From Clostridia bacterium (GTDB lineage: Bacteria; Bacillota; Clostridia; Christensenellales; Aristaeellaceae): a DNA stretch of 64,000 nt. How positions within the stretch are numbered: position 1 is the stretch's first letter; the number at the start of each line of letters is the position of its first letter. A model generated the notes under the pieces. The model had not been told where the DNA came from. It searched no databases and saw only the letters and a list, made by a program, of their open reading frames with translations. The stretch is taken from assembly GCA_017936765.1 (NCBI GenBank), contig JAGBEX010000014.1, positions 372,001 to 436,000 on the forward strand. Reading direction: 5' to 3'. The position numbers and the translations under genes were made by a program. Shown here piece by piece: positions 15,123 to 23,453 of this stretch.

Positions 15123-17525
15123 TTATCTGGCCGGGAACCACATCTTCCCCCGCAGCGTCACGCCGCTGTCGATCTGTATCTTGGTCAGGATCCGCTCCCT
15201 GTCCGCCCCCTCTGCCACCATGGGGCAGAAGTCGTTGGCCGGAGCCGAACTGCTGGTAAGCACCGGGATCAGCTCCACCCCGCAGCCCAGATAGCCATTC
15301 TTGTCGAAGCGGAGCCGCAGCTGTGCTAGCGTACCGTCGAAGGTGGTCATGTCGTGGGTGCCGCCGAACATCAGGTTGCCCAGACTGTACAGCACCACCC
15401 CGCCGTCCATATGGTCGATGCCCTGCACCACATGGGGATGGGTCCCCACCACGATATCCGCGCCCGCCGCAATGGCAGCCTGCGCCATTTCCTGCTGCAT
15501 CTCATTGTGCAGGGCGCTGTATTCCGCACCCCAATGGCAGCTGAACACGATCACCTCGCACCCCACGCTCTTCAGCGCAGCAATATCCCGTGCGATGGTC
15601 TTCTTATCCTGCTTGTAGGTGGTCTCGCGGATGCCCGCAAAGCCGATGCGCCGGCCATTGCAGTCCCAGGCATAGGTGTAGTTCTGCCCGCTGAAGGCGA
15701 TCCCACCCGCCATGAGCGCCTCACGGGTGGCCTTCTTGCCCCGCACACCATAATCGATATAGTGGTTGTTGGCAATGTTCACCTGCTCGATGGAGGCCAG
15801 GCGCAGCACCTCGGTATACTCCGGCAGGCCGCGGAAGCGCCATTGCTTGGTCTTATCCTCGCCGGAGGCATCGGCCTTCAGCACGCATTCCAGGTTGACC
15901 AGCGTCATATCGTCCGCTTCAAAGATGGGCAGCAGACTGCTGAAGGGGTACCCCATGCCCTCCAGGGCCAGGTAGTTGGGCAGGGATTCCTCCTTCTTCC
16001 ACCAGCTTTCCCGGGTGCCAAGCACCACGTCGCCACCCAGGGTGATCACGATCTCCGTCTGCCCGTCCTGCAATTCCGGCAGCGCAGCCACCTCCGGCAG
16101 ACCCTGGGGCATGGCCGTCAGATCGGCATTGGCCAGCGCCTCGTCCACCATGCGCTGGTGGGGATCATCCAGAATGATCAGCCGCGTGTGGTAGGGCAAA
16201 TGGGTCCACAGCCAGTAGGCATTCACGCCGTCTGCGTTCACCTGGCTGGGCAGCCGAATGCACCCATGGGAGGCCTTGCTGCCCAGCTGGGGCGTATGGT
16301 CGGTGAAGTCATTCCTGCCGCCGCGCTCCTTGTAGCCCAGCTGGTGCAGCAGGTTGCCGCCATCGTAGCGGATGGGATAATCGTAGTGATAGCCCTCGCT
16401 GGCAAAGCCGCTCATGTGTTCCAGCGTCAGGTAGGAGCCAGCGGGCGTTTCGCGGAACAGCTTGTCCTGCGCCATCAGCCCGGTAGAAATGTCCAGCGTG
16501 GTGAGGCGCTTGCCCCGGTGATACACCGTCAGCGTCTGCTGCACCTTGTTCAACAGCAGGCCGTATTCAGCATTGGGCTGAACCATCATCAGGCAATCCC
16601 GGGGAACATAGCCCTCGATCTGCGCACCGCTCTCGTGGTTCCAGGCCATGACCCGCACCCAGTCGTCCTCCCGGATGTCCTGCACCTTCACGGCCTGCGA
16701 CTGCCCGTGCAGCGTGCCAAGCACCATGCTGGACTCATCCGGCAGGGCATACACCTCCTGGTGATCCGTAGACCTTTTCAGGTCGATCACCGCCGAGGGC
16801 TGCATCATCACCCGCCAGATGGTCTCGTCCCTGTCCTCCTCCGAGGGCATGAAGGTCTCCGTCTCCGTCAGCGGGATGACAGGAGCGCTGCCCGCCTTCA
16901 CCGTCACAGGCACATCGTAGCTGTAGGCGGGATTCTTCTCCGCATAGCAGCGCAGCACATAGTTTCCCGGCGCCAAGCCATCGGCATTCCAGAGGAACTT
17001 GAAGGGATCGTAGCTGTCCGCATTCTTGCGGCGAACAGCAATGGGGGCAGTCATGTCCCCGGCGGCATAGGTCTCCACCACAAAGGTGCCGGGACGCACC
17101 AGATCCAGCTCCACAAACCAGTCATCATCTGCCTGATACAGCACTGCCGCGCTGGGCAGGGCAAAGGTCATGGCCTGTTCGCAACGCTGGAAGGTCACCG
17201 TCTGCTCCGTTTTCACCACGCCGCCCTTGTCCAGGGACAACTCTGCCGAGAGGGTATACTCCCGCTCCACAATGCGTTCCTCATTCTCCCCCAGGCCATC
17301 CCAGGTGAACACATTCTCCCCTGCCTTGACCCGGAAGCGCAGCGTGCGGTACAGGTTATACTGGTCATAGATACGCAAAAGGAGGTCCCCCTCACCCGGC
17401 GCATTCACCTGAATGCTGTTCTCCGTGTAGCCCTTCACCCTGCCCAGGCCAAGGGTCAGCTCCCCTTCTGCCAGGGCGGCAAGGGGCAACAGGAGAACCA
17501 ACAGCAACAGGCACAAACGCTTCAT
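15123..17525 (-). CDS. Exported L,D-transpeptidase fused to a CapA-type metallophosphatase domain
   Basis: An 800-residue exported protein. Residues 1-19 are a signal peptide (MKRLCLLLLVLLLPLAALA). Residues ~20-215 form an Ig-like or beta-rich region. An SH3-like segment (~250-315) precedes a YkuD L,D-transpeptidase domain (~320-440) with the catalytic motif SHGCIRL; the nucleophile is C422. Residues ~495-740 are a CapA/PgsA-type calcineurin-like domain: TLGGDVVLG, NIANNHYIDYG, SCHWGAEY and GTHPHVVQG carry the likely metal ligands. L,D-transpeptidases cross-link or anchor to peptidoglycan; CapA proteins are linked to poly-gamma-glutamate export but are poorly characterised. It follows popT by 24 bases, placing it with an undecaprenyl-phosphate flippase in an envelope operon. 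Confidence 0.88.
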   Translation of the reverse strand: MKRLCLLLLVLLLPLAALAEGELTLGLGRVKGYTENSIQVNAPGEGDLLLRIYDQYNLYRTLRFRVKAGENVFTWDGLGENEERIVEREYTLSAELSLDKGGVVKTEQTVTFQRCEQAMTFALPSAAVLYQADDDWFVELDLVRPGTFVVETYAAGDMTAPIAVRRKNADSYDPFKFLWNADGLAPGNYVLRCYAEKNPAYSYDVPVTVKAGSAPVIPLTETETFMPSEEDRDETIWRVMMQPSAVIDLKRSTDHQEVYALPDESSMVLGTLHGQSQAVKVQDIREDDWVRVMAWNHESGAQIEGYVPRDCLMMVQPNAEYGLLLNKVQQTLTVYHRGKRLTTLDISTGLMAQDKLFRETPAGSYLTLEHMSGFASEGYHYDYPIRYDGGNLLHQLGYKERGGRNDFTDHTPQLGSKASHGCIRLPSQVNADGVNAYWLWTHLPYHTRLIILDDPHQRMVDEALANADLTAMPQGLPEVAALPELQDGQTEIVITLGGDVVLGTRESWWKKEESLPNYLALEGMGYPFSSLLPIFEADDMTLVNLECVLKADASGEDKTKQWRFRGLPEYTEVLRLASIEQVNIANNHYIDYGVRGKKATREALMAGGIAFSGQNYTYAWDCNGRRIGFAGIRETTYKQDKKTIARDIAALKSVGCEVIVFSCHWGAEYSALHNEMQQEMAQAAIAAGADIVVGTHPHVVQGIDHMDGGVVLYSLGNLMFGGTHDMTTFDGTLAQLRLRFDKNGYLGCGVELIPVLTSSSAPANDFCPMVAEGADRERILTKIQIDSGVTLRGKMWFPAR

Positions 17526-17549
17526 GAGGGAGACCTCCTTCAGTAGGCT

Positions 17550-18404
17550 TTACTCCACCTCCGGCTTTTCGACCTTCTGGTTGAACTTATCCAGCGCCAG
17601 GGTGGCAATAGCGCCCAGCACCACAAACAGCAGGTGCAGCAGGCAGCTGCCCACGCCAGCGGTGAAAGCAGCCACCGGCACGGTGAAGATCGTGGCGGCG
17701 ATCACGATACCGATAATGCCATGGAAAGTCACGGAGTAATGGGTATTCAGCAGCCAGTCGATGGCCTTGGTCAGCAGCACCAGCGTCAGCACAGCGCCCA
17801 CGCCAATGGGCAGCAGCACGCCGAAGTCCAGGTTGCCGATGGCGCCGGTGATATGCTCATACAGCGTAAAGGTCTCGCCAGCGGCATTGGTGGCCATCAG
17901 GGGCAGCATCAGCACGGAAGCGCTCATGCCAGGGGCGATCATGCTCAGCACCAGGGAGAAGCCGCCATACATATTCCAGGCGAAGTTCGGCACGATGCTC
18001 ACCTGCATCACGCGGCATACGATCAGCACCGCCAGCGCCACGGCAAACACCACCGCCATGGAGATCCAGCTCTTCTGGTCGCGACCCTTCTCGCCCGCCT
18101 CGCGGAACAGAGAGGGCATGATGCCGATGGTCATGCCCACAAACAGCGCCAGCGCCTGGCTTTCATAACGCACCAGCACCTCCGCCAGCACCTTGGCAAT
18201 GCCGATGTAGCCAACCACCACGCCCACCAGGATGGGCCAGAGCTGCATCAGGCTGTTCTTCCACTCCTTCATGGGGTGGGCCAGCAGCTTCATCAGGGGC
18301 TTATACACGCCAAACAGCACCGCCAGCACGCCGCCGGACACACCGGGCAGCACCGCACCCGCGCCGATCAGCGCCCCCTGGATCACTTTCACAAGCCAAC
18401 TCAT
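17550..18404 (-). CDS. popT: DUF368 polyprenyl-phosphate transporter (PopT)
   Basis: DUF368 proteins were recently shown to recycle undecaprenyl phosphate across the membrane. This 284-residue polytopic protein has the family signature near the N-terminus (GALIGAGAVLPGVSGGVLAVLFG) and its inverted-repeat counterpart (SLVLSMIAPGMSASVLMLPL). About eight hydrophobic segments can be counted. It is first in an operon with the transpeptidase/CapA fusion, which also acts on the cell wall. The promoter is at 18450-18478. Confidence 0.88.
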   Translation of the reverse strand: MSWLVKVIQGALIGAGAVLPGVSGGVLAVLFGVYKPLMKLLAHPMKEWKNSLMQLWPILVGVVVGYIGIAKVLAEVLVRYESQALALFVGMTIGIMPSLFREAGEKGRDQKSWISMAVVFAVALAVLIVCRVMQVSIVPNFAWNMYGGFSLVLSMIAPGMSASVLMLPLMATNAAGETFTLYEHITGAIGNLDFGVLLPIGVGAVLTLVLLTKAIDWLLNTHYSVTFHGIIGIVIAATIFTVPVAAFTAGVGSCLLHLLFVVLGAIATLALDKFNQKVEKPEVE

Positions 18405-18449
18405 GTTGAAATTCCTCCTGTGTTCATTGCTCAGGAAATACCATTCTTT

Positions 18450-18478
18450 ATGATACCTTTCATTTCCTCATGCGTCAA
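18450..18478 (-). promoter_or_regulatory. sigma-A promoter of the popT operon
   Basis: On the minus strand, TTGACG (18473-18478), 17 bases, TATCAT (18450-18455). Confidence 0.75.
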
Positions 18479-18527
18479 CAGGGAAATCATCACTTGTTAC
18501 AGGTGGATTTTTTCTTCGCCCGAAGCC

Positions 18528-18556
18528 TTGACAAAGTGGAAAACCCTTGCTATAAT
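18528..18556 (+). promoter_or_regulatory. Consensus sigma-A promoter of tRNA-Leu
   Basis: Perfect TTGACA (18528-18533), 17-base spacer, perfect TATAAT (18551-18556). Confidence 0.95.
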
Positions 18557-18578
18557 ATCATTCGCACGTTTACGAAAT

Positions 18579-18660
18579 GCGGTCGTGGCGGAATCGGCAT
18601 ACGCGCACGTTTGAGGGGCGTGTCCAGCAATGGGTACGGGTTCAAGTCCCGTCGACCGCA
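18579..18660 (+). tRNA. tRNA-Leu (anticodon GAG)
   Basis: A class II tRNA of 82 bases with a long variable arm: acceptor arms GCGGTCG / CGACCGC, anticodon loop TTGAGGG giving GAG, T-arm ACGGG-TTCAAGT-CCCGT, discriminator A. CCA is not encoded. Confidence 0.93.
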
Positions 18661-18664
18661 CTCC

Positions 18665-18688
18665 ACCGAGCCTTGTGGCTCGGTTTTT
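18665..18688 (+). terminator. Terminator of tRNA-Leu
   Basis: ACCGAGCC-TTGT-GGCTCGGT followed by a run of T. Confidence 0.9.
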
Positions 18689-18785
18689 TGTTTGCCATCA
18701 CATATATAGACGAATCAGGCCACTTAAAGGTTCGCATTCCATGTGCATTCTGGCAAAAAATACATTCAAAAAACATCTCCCTTTC

Positions 18786-18814
18786 TTGACATTGCCTCCC
18801 CCGTGGTGTATCCT
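18786..18814 (+). promoter_or_regulatory. sigma-A promoter of the trpXYZ T-box transcript
   Basis: TTGACA (18786-18791), 17 bases, TATCCT (18809-18814). Between the tRNA-Leu terminator and this promoter (18689-18785) I see nothing else. Confidence 0.7.
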
Positions 18815-18820
18815 GTGTGT

Positions 18821-19088
18821 AATCTCAAAGCAAACCTGCGACGGAGAGTAGTACCTCCTTCACAGCACGGCAAAGGGAGTCGCCGATAGTGGGACGGCGG
18901 CGCGTGCAGTTGGAGCGAATGGACTCCGGAGGGTTCTCCCGAAATATTCTGTAGGGAGAAACGGGAGCCGCACCCGTTACCAGCGCGGCGCATATCATGT
19001 GTATGCGTGAAAGAGCGCGCCTTTGATGGCGAAGCTGAGTGGCACCGCGGGAATACCGCCTCAGTCAATGGACTGGGGCGTTTTTTTA
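18821..19088 (+). promoter_or_regulatory. Tryptophan-specific T-box riboswitch of trpXYZ
   Basis: A complete T-box leader. Stem I can be folded with lower arms CGGAG / CTCCG; its internal loop has AGTA on the 5' side and GAATGGA on the 3' side, placing the specifier codon TGG (Trp) at 18920-18922, followed by the expected purine. The T-box sequence TGGCACCGCGG (19040-19050) includes the TGGC bulge that pairs with a GCCA acceptor end; tRNA-Trp has G as discriminator, so both contacts agree. The terminator has ten-base arms (19057-19066 / 19071-19080) and a T-run. Uncharged tRNA-Trp should stabilise the antiterminator and switch on the transporter. Confidence 0.92.
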
Positions 19089-19142
19089 TTCCATGGTTTC
19101 CCAAGACGAGATGAGATGAGACGAGAAAGGACGGTATCCCCC

Positions 19143-20132
19143 ATGAAAAAGTTTGCAGCACTTCTCCTGGCCCTGGTTCTCCTGGTGACCCTCTCCTCCT
19201 GCAGCAAGCCCGATGACAAGCAGGCCATGCTGAAAATCGGCATCATCCAGTTTGCCGAGCATGGTTCCCTGGACAACTGCCGCCAGGGCTTCATCGAGGG
19301 TCTGGCCGAGGCTGGCTATGTGGAAGGCCAGAACGTGACCTTCAACGTACAGAACGCCCAGGCCGACATAGCCATCGCTTCCCAGATCGCTTCCACCCTG
19401 GTGGACGTGGAGAAGTGCGACATGATCTGCGCCATCGCCACCCCTGCCGCCCAGGCTGCCTACAACTATGCCCAGGATAAGAAGATCCCCGTGATCTACA
19501 CCGCCATCACCGATCCCATCGGCGCTTCCCTGGCCAATGCAGACAAGACCAACCCCGGCGAGATCACCGGCACCTCCGACCTGCTGGCCGTGGAAGCCCA
19601 GATGAAGATGATCCGCGCCCTGATGCCCGATGCCAAGACCATCGGCATTCTGCACACCACCAGCGAGACCAACAACACCATGCCCCTGAACCTGTACAAG
19701 GAGCTGGCGCCCACCTACGGCTTCGAGATCGTGGACAAGGGCATCGCCGCCGGTGCTGATATCCCCCTGGCGCTGGATGCTCTGCTGCCCCAGGTGGACT
19801 GCATTTCCAACCTGACCGACAACACCGTGGTGTCCTACCTGTCCGTGGTGCTGGAAAAGGCCAAGGCCGCTGGCAAGCCCGTGTTCGGCAGCGAGATCGA
19901 GCAGGTGAAGCTGGGCTGCGTGGCCGCCGAGGGCATTGAATACCTTGAGCTGGGCCGTCAGACCGGCCGCATGGCTGCCAAGGTGCTCAAGGGCGAAGCC
20001 ACCGCTGCCAAGATCCCCTTCGAGACTATTGCCAACTCCTATCTCTACATCAACAAGGACGCCATGGCCACCTATGGCATCCAGCTCCCCGCTGACCTGG
20101 CCGACCGCGCCATCGACGTTCTGGCCAAGTAA
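19143..20132 (+). CDS. trpX: Tryptophan ABC transporter, substrate-binding lipoprotein (TrpX-type)
   Basis: A 329-residue lipoprotein of the ABC_sub_bind (PF04392-type) family. The signal peptide ends in the lipobox LSSC, so Cys20 should be lipidated. The mature part carries the family pattern: IGIIQFAEHGSLDN, VVLEKAKAAGKPVFGSE and GRQTGRMAAKVLKGEA. The upstream tryptophan T-box assigns tryptophan or a close analogue as substrate; without it the family alone would not. ATG 19143 has AAAGGACGG upstream at a rather long spacing. It is followed by a LivH-like permease and an ATPase gene in one operon. Confidence 0.88.
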   Translation: MKKFAALLLALVLLVTLSSCSKPDDKQAMLKIGIIQFAEHGSLDNCRQGFIEGLAEAGYVEGQNVTFNVQNAQADIAIASQIASTLVDVEKCDMICAIATPAAQAAYNYAQDKKIPVIYTAITDPIGASLANADKTNPGEITGTSDLLAVEAQMKMIRALMPDAKTIGILHTTSETNNTMPLNLYKELAPTYGFEIVDKGIAAGADIPLALDALLPQVDCISNLTDNTVVSYLSVVLEKAKAAGKPVFGSEIEQVKLGCVAAEGIEYLELGRQTGRMAAKVLKGEATAAKIPFETIANSYLYINKDAMATYGIQLPADLADRAIDVLAK

Positions 20133-20163
20133 CACATTATCAATTTGAAAGCAGGTCGATCCC

Positions 20164-21039
20164 ATGATCCTTGGTATTCTGGAGCAGGGTCTCATTTATG
20201 GCATACTTGCCCTGGGACTTCTGATCACCTATCGCATTCTCGATTTCCCCGACCTCACGGTGGACAGCTCCTTCCCCCTGGGTGCTGCGGTTTCCGCTGT
20301 GCTGACGCTGCAGGGTATGCCCCCGGCACTGACGCTTTTGTGCGGTATGCTCTCCGGCGCCGTGGCTGGCCTGATCACCGGCTTCATCCATGTGAAATGC
20401 AAGGTGCGCGACCTGCTTTCCGGCATCATCACCATGACGGCGCTGTATTCCATCAATCTGCGCATCGCTGGCAAGGCCAATGTGCCGATCTTTGGCACCG
20501 ATACCCTCTTCCGCAGCGAGTTCACCCGGGCGCTTCCCGCCTGGATCGGCGATTATTCCACCGTGATCCTCATCCTGCTGATCACCCTGGCGGCCAAGCT
20601 CCTGCTTGACCTGTTCCTGAAGACCAAGGCAGGCTATCTGCTGCGTGCCGCTGGCGACAATGCCTCTGTGGTCACCACCCTCAGCAAGGATCAGGGCAGC
20701 GTGAAGATCGTGGGTCTGATGATCGCCAACGCCCTGGTGGCGCTGGCTGGCGCGGTGATGTGCCAGCAGCAGCGCTTCTTCGATATCTCCATGGGTACCG
20801 GCACCATGGTCATCGGTCTGGCCAGCGTGATCATCGGCACTAATCTGTTCAAGAATTTCTCCTTCATGAAGAGTACCACCATGGCCATCATCGGCTCCAT
20901 TCTCTACAAGGGCTGCGTGTCCCTGGCCATTTCCCTGGGCATGGAGGCCACCGACATGAAGCTGATCACCGCCGTGCTGTTCCTGCTGATCCTTGTGGCA
21001 GGCCAGGCCAAGAGGAAGAAGGTGCGCATCCATGCTTGA
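20164..21039 (+). CDS. trpY: Tryptophan ABC transporter, permease (TrpY-type)
   Basis: A 291-residue membrane protein of the branched-chain amino-acid/ribose permease family (BPD_transp_2-like). The N-terminus GLIYGILALGLLITYRILDFPDLTVDSSF is typical of the permease paired with ABC_sub_bind proteins. Around eight hydrophobic segments are present. AAGCAGG lies before ATG 20164. The gene overlaps the ATPase gene by eight bases, implying coupled translation. Confidence 0.88.
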   Translation: MILGILEQGLIYGILALGLLITYRILDFPDLTVDSSFPLGAAVSAVLTLQGMPPALTLLCGMLSGAVAGLITGFIHVKCKVRDLLSGIITMTALYSINLRIAGKANVPIFGTDTLFRSEFTRALPAWIGDYSTVILILLITLAAKLLLDLFLKTKAGYLLRAAGDNASVVTTLSKDQGSVKIVGLMIANALVALAGAVMCQQQRFFDISMGTGTMVIGLASVIIGTNLFKNFSFMKSTTMAIIGSILYKGCVSLAISLGMEATDMKLITAVLFLLILVAGQAKRKKVRIHA

Positions 21040-21805
21040 GTTCCAGTCCATCAGCAAGGTCTACAATCCCGGCACCGTGCATGAGACCCTGCTCTTTCAG
21101 GATTTCTCCCTGAGCATCGAGGATCACTCCTTTGTAACCGTGGTTGGTTCCAACGGCTCCGGCAAAACCAGTATGCTGAACATCCTCTGCGGCACCATCC
21201 CGGTGGAAAGCGGCCATATCCTCATTGGTGGCCAGGACATCACCAAAATGAAGGAGTTCAAGCGCTATCGCCGCATGGGTCGCGTGTATCAGGATCCCGC
21301 CAAGGGTACCTGCCCCACCATGACCATCCTGGAGAATCTCTCCATGGCCGATAACAAGGGCAAGCCCTACGGCCTCACCCGCGGCACCAACAAGGCGCGC
21401 ATCCAGGCCTACAAGGATATGCTGGCTCCCCTGGGGCTGGGCTTGGAGGACAAGCTGGGCGTTCCCGTGGGCAACCTCTCCGGCGGCCAGCGGCAGACCC
21501 TGGCGCTGCTCATGGCCACCATGACCCCCATCGACTTCCTCATCCTGGACGAGCATACCGCCGCCCTGGACCCCAAAACTGCCGAGATCGTGATGGAGCT
21601 GACCAACAAGATCGTCCGCGAAAAGCAGCTCACCACCCTGATGGTGACCCACAACCTGCGCCACGCCGTGGAATATGGCGATCGCCTGCTGATGATGCAC
21701 CAGGGGCAGATCGTGCTGGACAAGGGCGGCGAGGAGAAGAAGAACACCAAGGTCGATGACCTGCTGTCCATCTTCAACTCCATTTCCATCGAGTGCGGCA
21801 ACTAA
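21032..21805 (+). CDS. trpZ: Tryptophan ABC transporter, ATP-binding subunit (TrpZ-type)
   Basis: A 257-residue ABC ATPase. Walker A is GSNGSGKTS, the signature is LSGGQRQ, and Walker B is FLILDEHTAALDPK, followed by the H-loop MVTHNLRHA. The DEHTA variant is typical of the ATPases that accompany ABC_sub_bind proteins. ATG 21032 (MLEFQSISK) overlaps the end of the permease gene. It is the last gene of the T-box-controlled operon, closed by the hairpin at 21822-21858. Confidence 0.92.
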   Translation: MLEFQSISKVYNPGTVHETLLFQDFSLSIEDHSFVTVVGSNGSGKTSMLNILCGTIPVESGHILIGGQDITKMKEFKRYRRMGRVYQDPAKGTCPTMTILENLSMADNKGKPYGLTRGTNKARIQAYKDMLAPLGLGLEDKLGVPVGNLSGGQRQTLALLMATMTPIDFLILDEHTAALDPKTAEIVMELTNKIVREKQLTTLMVTHNLRHAVEYGDRLLMMHQGQIVLDKGGEEKKNTKVDDLLSIFNSISIECGN

Positions 21806-21821
21806 ATTTCATGAAATCTTC

Positions 21822-21858
21822 GATGCAGGCGCAAAAAACTTGTGCCTGCATCATTTTT
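21822..21858 (+). terminator. Terminator of trpXYZ
   Basis: Arms GATGCAGGCGCA / TGTGCCTGCATC enclose an A-rich loop, followed by ATTTTT. Its 3' half overlaps the -35 box of the next promoter. Confidence 0.8.
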
Positions 21859-21868
21859 GTGGTAAAAT
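21840..21868 (+). promoter_or_regulatory. Probable sigma-A promoter of the esterase/ATP-grasp operon
   Basis: TTGTGC (21840-21845), 17 bases, TAAAAT (21863-21868), 44 bases before the first start codon. Confidence 0.5.
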
Positions 21869-21911
21869 GTTCTTTGGCATTTTTGCCAATACACCAAACG
21901 AGGTCATGCAC

Positions 21912-22679
21912 ATGATCGAAAAATGGCCTGTCACCATCCCCCAGCTATCCGGCAAGAGGAAGCGCAACGTGTATGTTTACCTGCCCGATGCGGCCAAGGA
22001 AAACCCGGACGTTCGCTTCCCCGTGCTGTATATGTTCGATGGACATAACGTCTTTTTCAACGAGGACGCTACCTACGGCAAAAGCTGGGGCATGAAGGAA
22101 TACATGGAAGAAACCGGCATCCCCATGATCATCGTGGCGGTGGAGTGCAACCACGGCAAGAACTACGCCCGGCTGAAGGAGTACGCCCCCTTCACCTTTG
22201 TGGACAAGCGCTTTGGCCGCATCACCGGCAAGGGCAAAACCTACATGGACTGGCTGGTGGGTACCCTCAAGCCCCTGATCGACGAGACCTACCCCACCAT
22301 CCCTGACCGGGACAGCACCTTCATTGCCGGCAGCTCCATGGGCGGACTGATGAGCCTCTACGCCGCCACCGCCTACAACGATACCTTCTCCCGTGCCGCC
22401 TGCCTGTCCCCCTCGGTGTGGTTCGCCAACCAGCGCCTGGTGCGTTTCATCCGCGAAACGGATGTCCGTCCCGACACCGTGATCTACATGGACTACGGCT
22501 CCAAGGAGATGGGCAACCACGATGGTATGCGCAAGAAGTACACCAATGTACTGGCCGCGCTGATGGAAAAACGCGTGATGCTCACCAGCCGCATCATTCC
22601 CGGCGGCGAGCATTGCGAAGCTTCCTGGGAGGAGCAGATCCCCTATTTCATGAACACCCTGCTGTATCAGCGGGATTAA
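21912..22679 (+). CDS. Alpha/beta-hydrolase of the esterase D family
   Basis: A 255-residue putative carboxylesterase (PF00756-like). The nucleophile elbow is GSSMGG, and the family landmarks LYMFDGHNVFF (oxyanion region) and GGEHCEASWEEQIP (catalytic His) are visible; no signal peptide is present, so it is cytosolic. ATG 21912 is preferred to 21906 because GAGGT is seven bases upstream. It is first in a three-gene operon with a second esterase and an ATP-grasp enzyme, gaps of only 12 and 15 bases. Such esterases cleave acyl or peptidyl esters, but the substrate is unknown. Confidence 0.82.
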   Translation: MIEKWPVTIPQLSGKRKRNVYVYLPDAAKENPDVRFPVLYMFDGHNVFFNEDATYGKSWGMKEYMEETGIPMIIVAVECNHGKNYARLKEYAPFTFVDKRFGRITGKGKTYMDWLVGTLKPLIDETYPTIPDRDSTFIAGSSMGGLMSLYAATAYNDTFSRAACLSPSVWFANQRLVRFIRETDVRPDTVIYMDYGSKEMGNHDGMRKKYTNVLAALMEKRVMLTSRIIPGGEHCEASWEEQIPYFMNTLLYQRD

Positions 22680-22691
22680 CGGAGGACACTC

Positions 22692-23438
22692 ATGCAGACT
22701 TACTACACCAAGTGGCACAGCCCTTCCCTGAACAGGGAAATGGAGATCAAGGTCTGGGGACATGCCGGTCGGCCGGTGCTGTTCATCCCCTGCCAGGATG
22801 GCCGCTTCTTCGATTTTGAAAACTACAAGATGACCGACGTCTGGGCGCCCTGGATCGAGAGCGGCCAGTGCATGGTCTTCGCCATCGATACCATGGACAA
22901 GGAGACCTACTCCGCCACCTACGAAGCCTATTGGCGCATCCGCCGCCATGAGCAATGGATGGCCTACATCCGCAACGAGGTGGTACCCTTCATCCAGGCC
23001 ATGACCAACGACCGCAATGGCTGGAGCGGCACCCCCGGCATCATCACCTTTGGCTGCAGCCTGGGTGCTACCCATGCTGCCAACCTGTACTTCCGCTACC
23101 CCGATGCATTCGATGGCCTGCTGGCGCTTTCCGGCATCTATTCCTCCGACTATGGCTTCCCCGGCTATATGGACGACGAGGTGTACCGCAACAGCCCCGT
23201 GCATTACCTGGCTGGTATGCCCGGCGACCACCCCTATATCCGCCAGTACAACGACCACAAGGCCGTGATCGTGGTGGGCCAGGGTGCCTGGGAAATGCCC
23301 GATACCACCTTCCACCTCAAGCACATTTGCGAGAACAAGGGCATTGGCGTGTGGTTCGACATCTGGGGTCACGACGTGGCTCACGACTGGGACTGGTGGT
23401 ACCAGCAGGCTGAATACCACATCCCGCACATTCTGTAA
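22692..23438 (+). CDS. Second alpha/beta-hydrolase (esterase family)
   Basis: A 248-residue protein related to, but clearly different from, the preceding esterase. The nucleophile elbow is GCSLGA, inside ITFGCSLGATHAANLYFRYP, and the catalytic His is probably in the closing WGHDVAHDW segment. It starts MQTYYTKWHSPSLNREMEIKVWG, a beginning seen in a conserved but uncharacterised Firmicute esterase group. No signal peptide. GGAGGACACTC stands before ATG 22692. It is in the middle of the esterase-esterase-ATP-grasp operon. Confidence 0.82.
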   Translation: MQTYYTKWHSPSLNREMEIKVWGHAGRPVLFIPCQDGRFFDFENYKMTDVWAPWIESGQCMVFAIDTMDKETYSATYEAYWRIRRHEQWMAYIRNEVVPFIQAMTNDRNGWSGTPGIITFGCSLGATHAANLYFRYPDAFDGLLALSGIYSSDYGFPGYMDDEVYRNSPVHYLAGMPGDHPYIRQYNDHKAVIVVGQGAWEMPDTTFHLKHICENKGIGVWFDIWGHDVAHDWDWWYQQAEYHIPHIL

Positions 23439-23453
23439 AAAGGTAGGATCATC

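Noticed and set aside
15354..17546. 730-codon open frame on the plus strand
   Set aside because: Antisense of the transpeptidase/CapA fusion gene.
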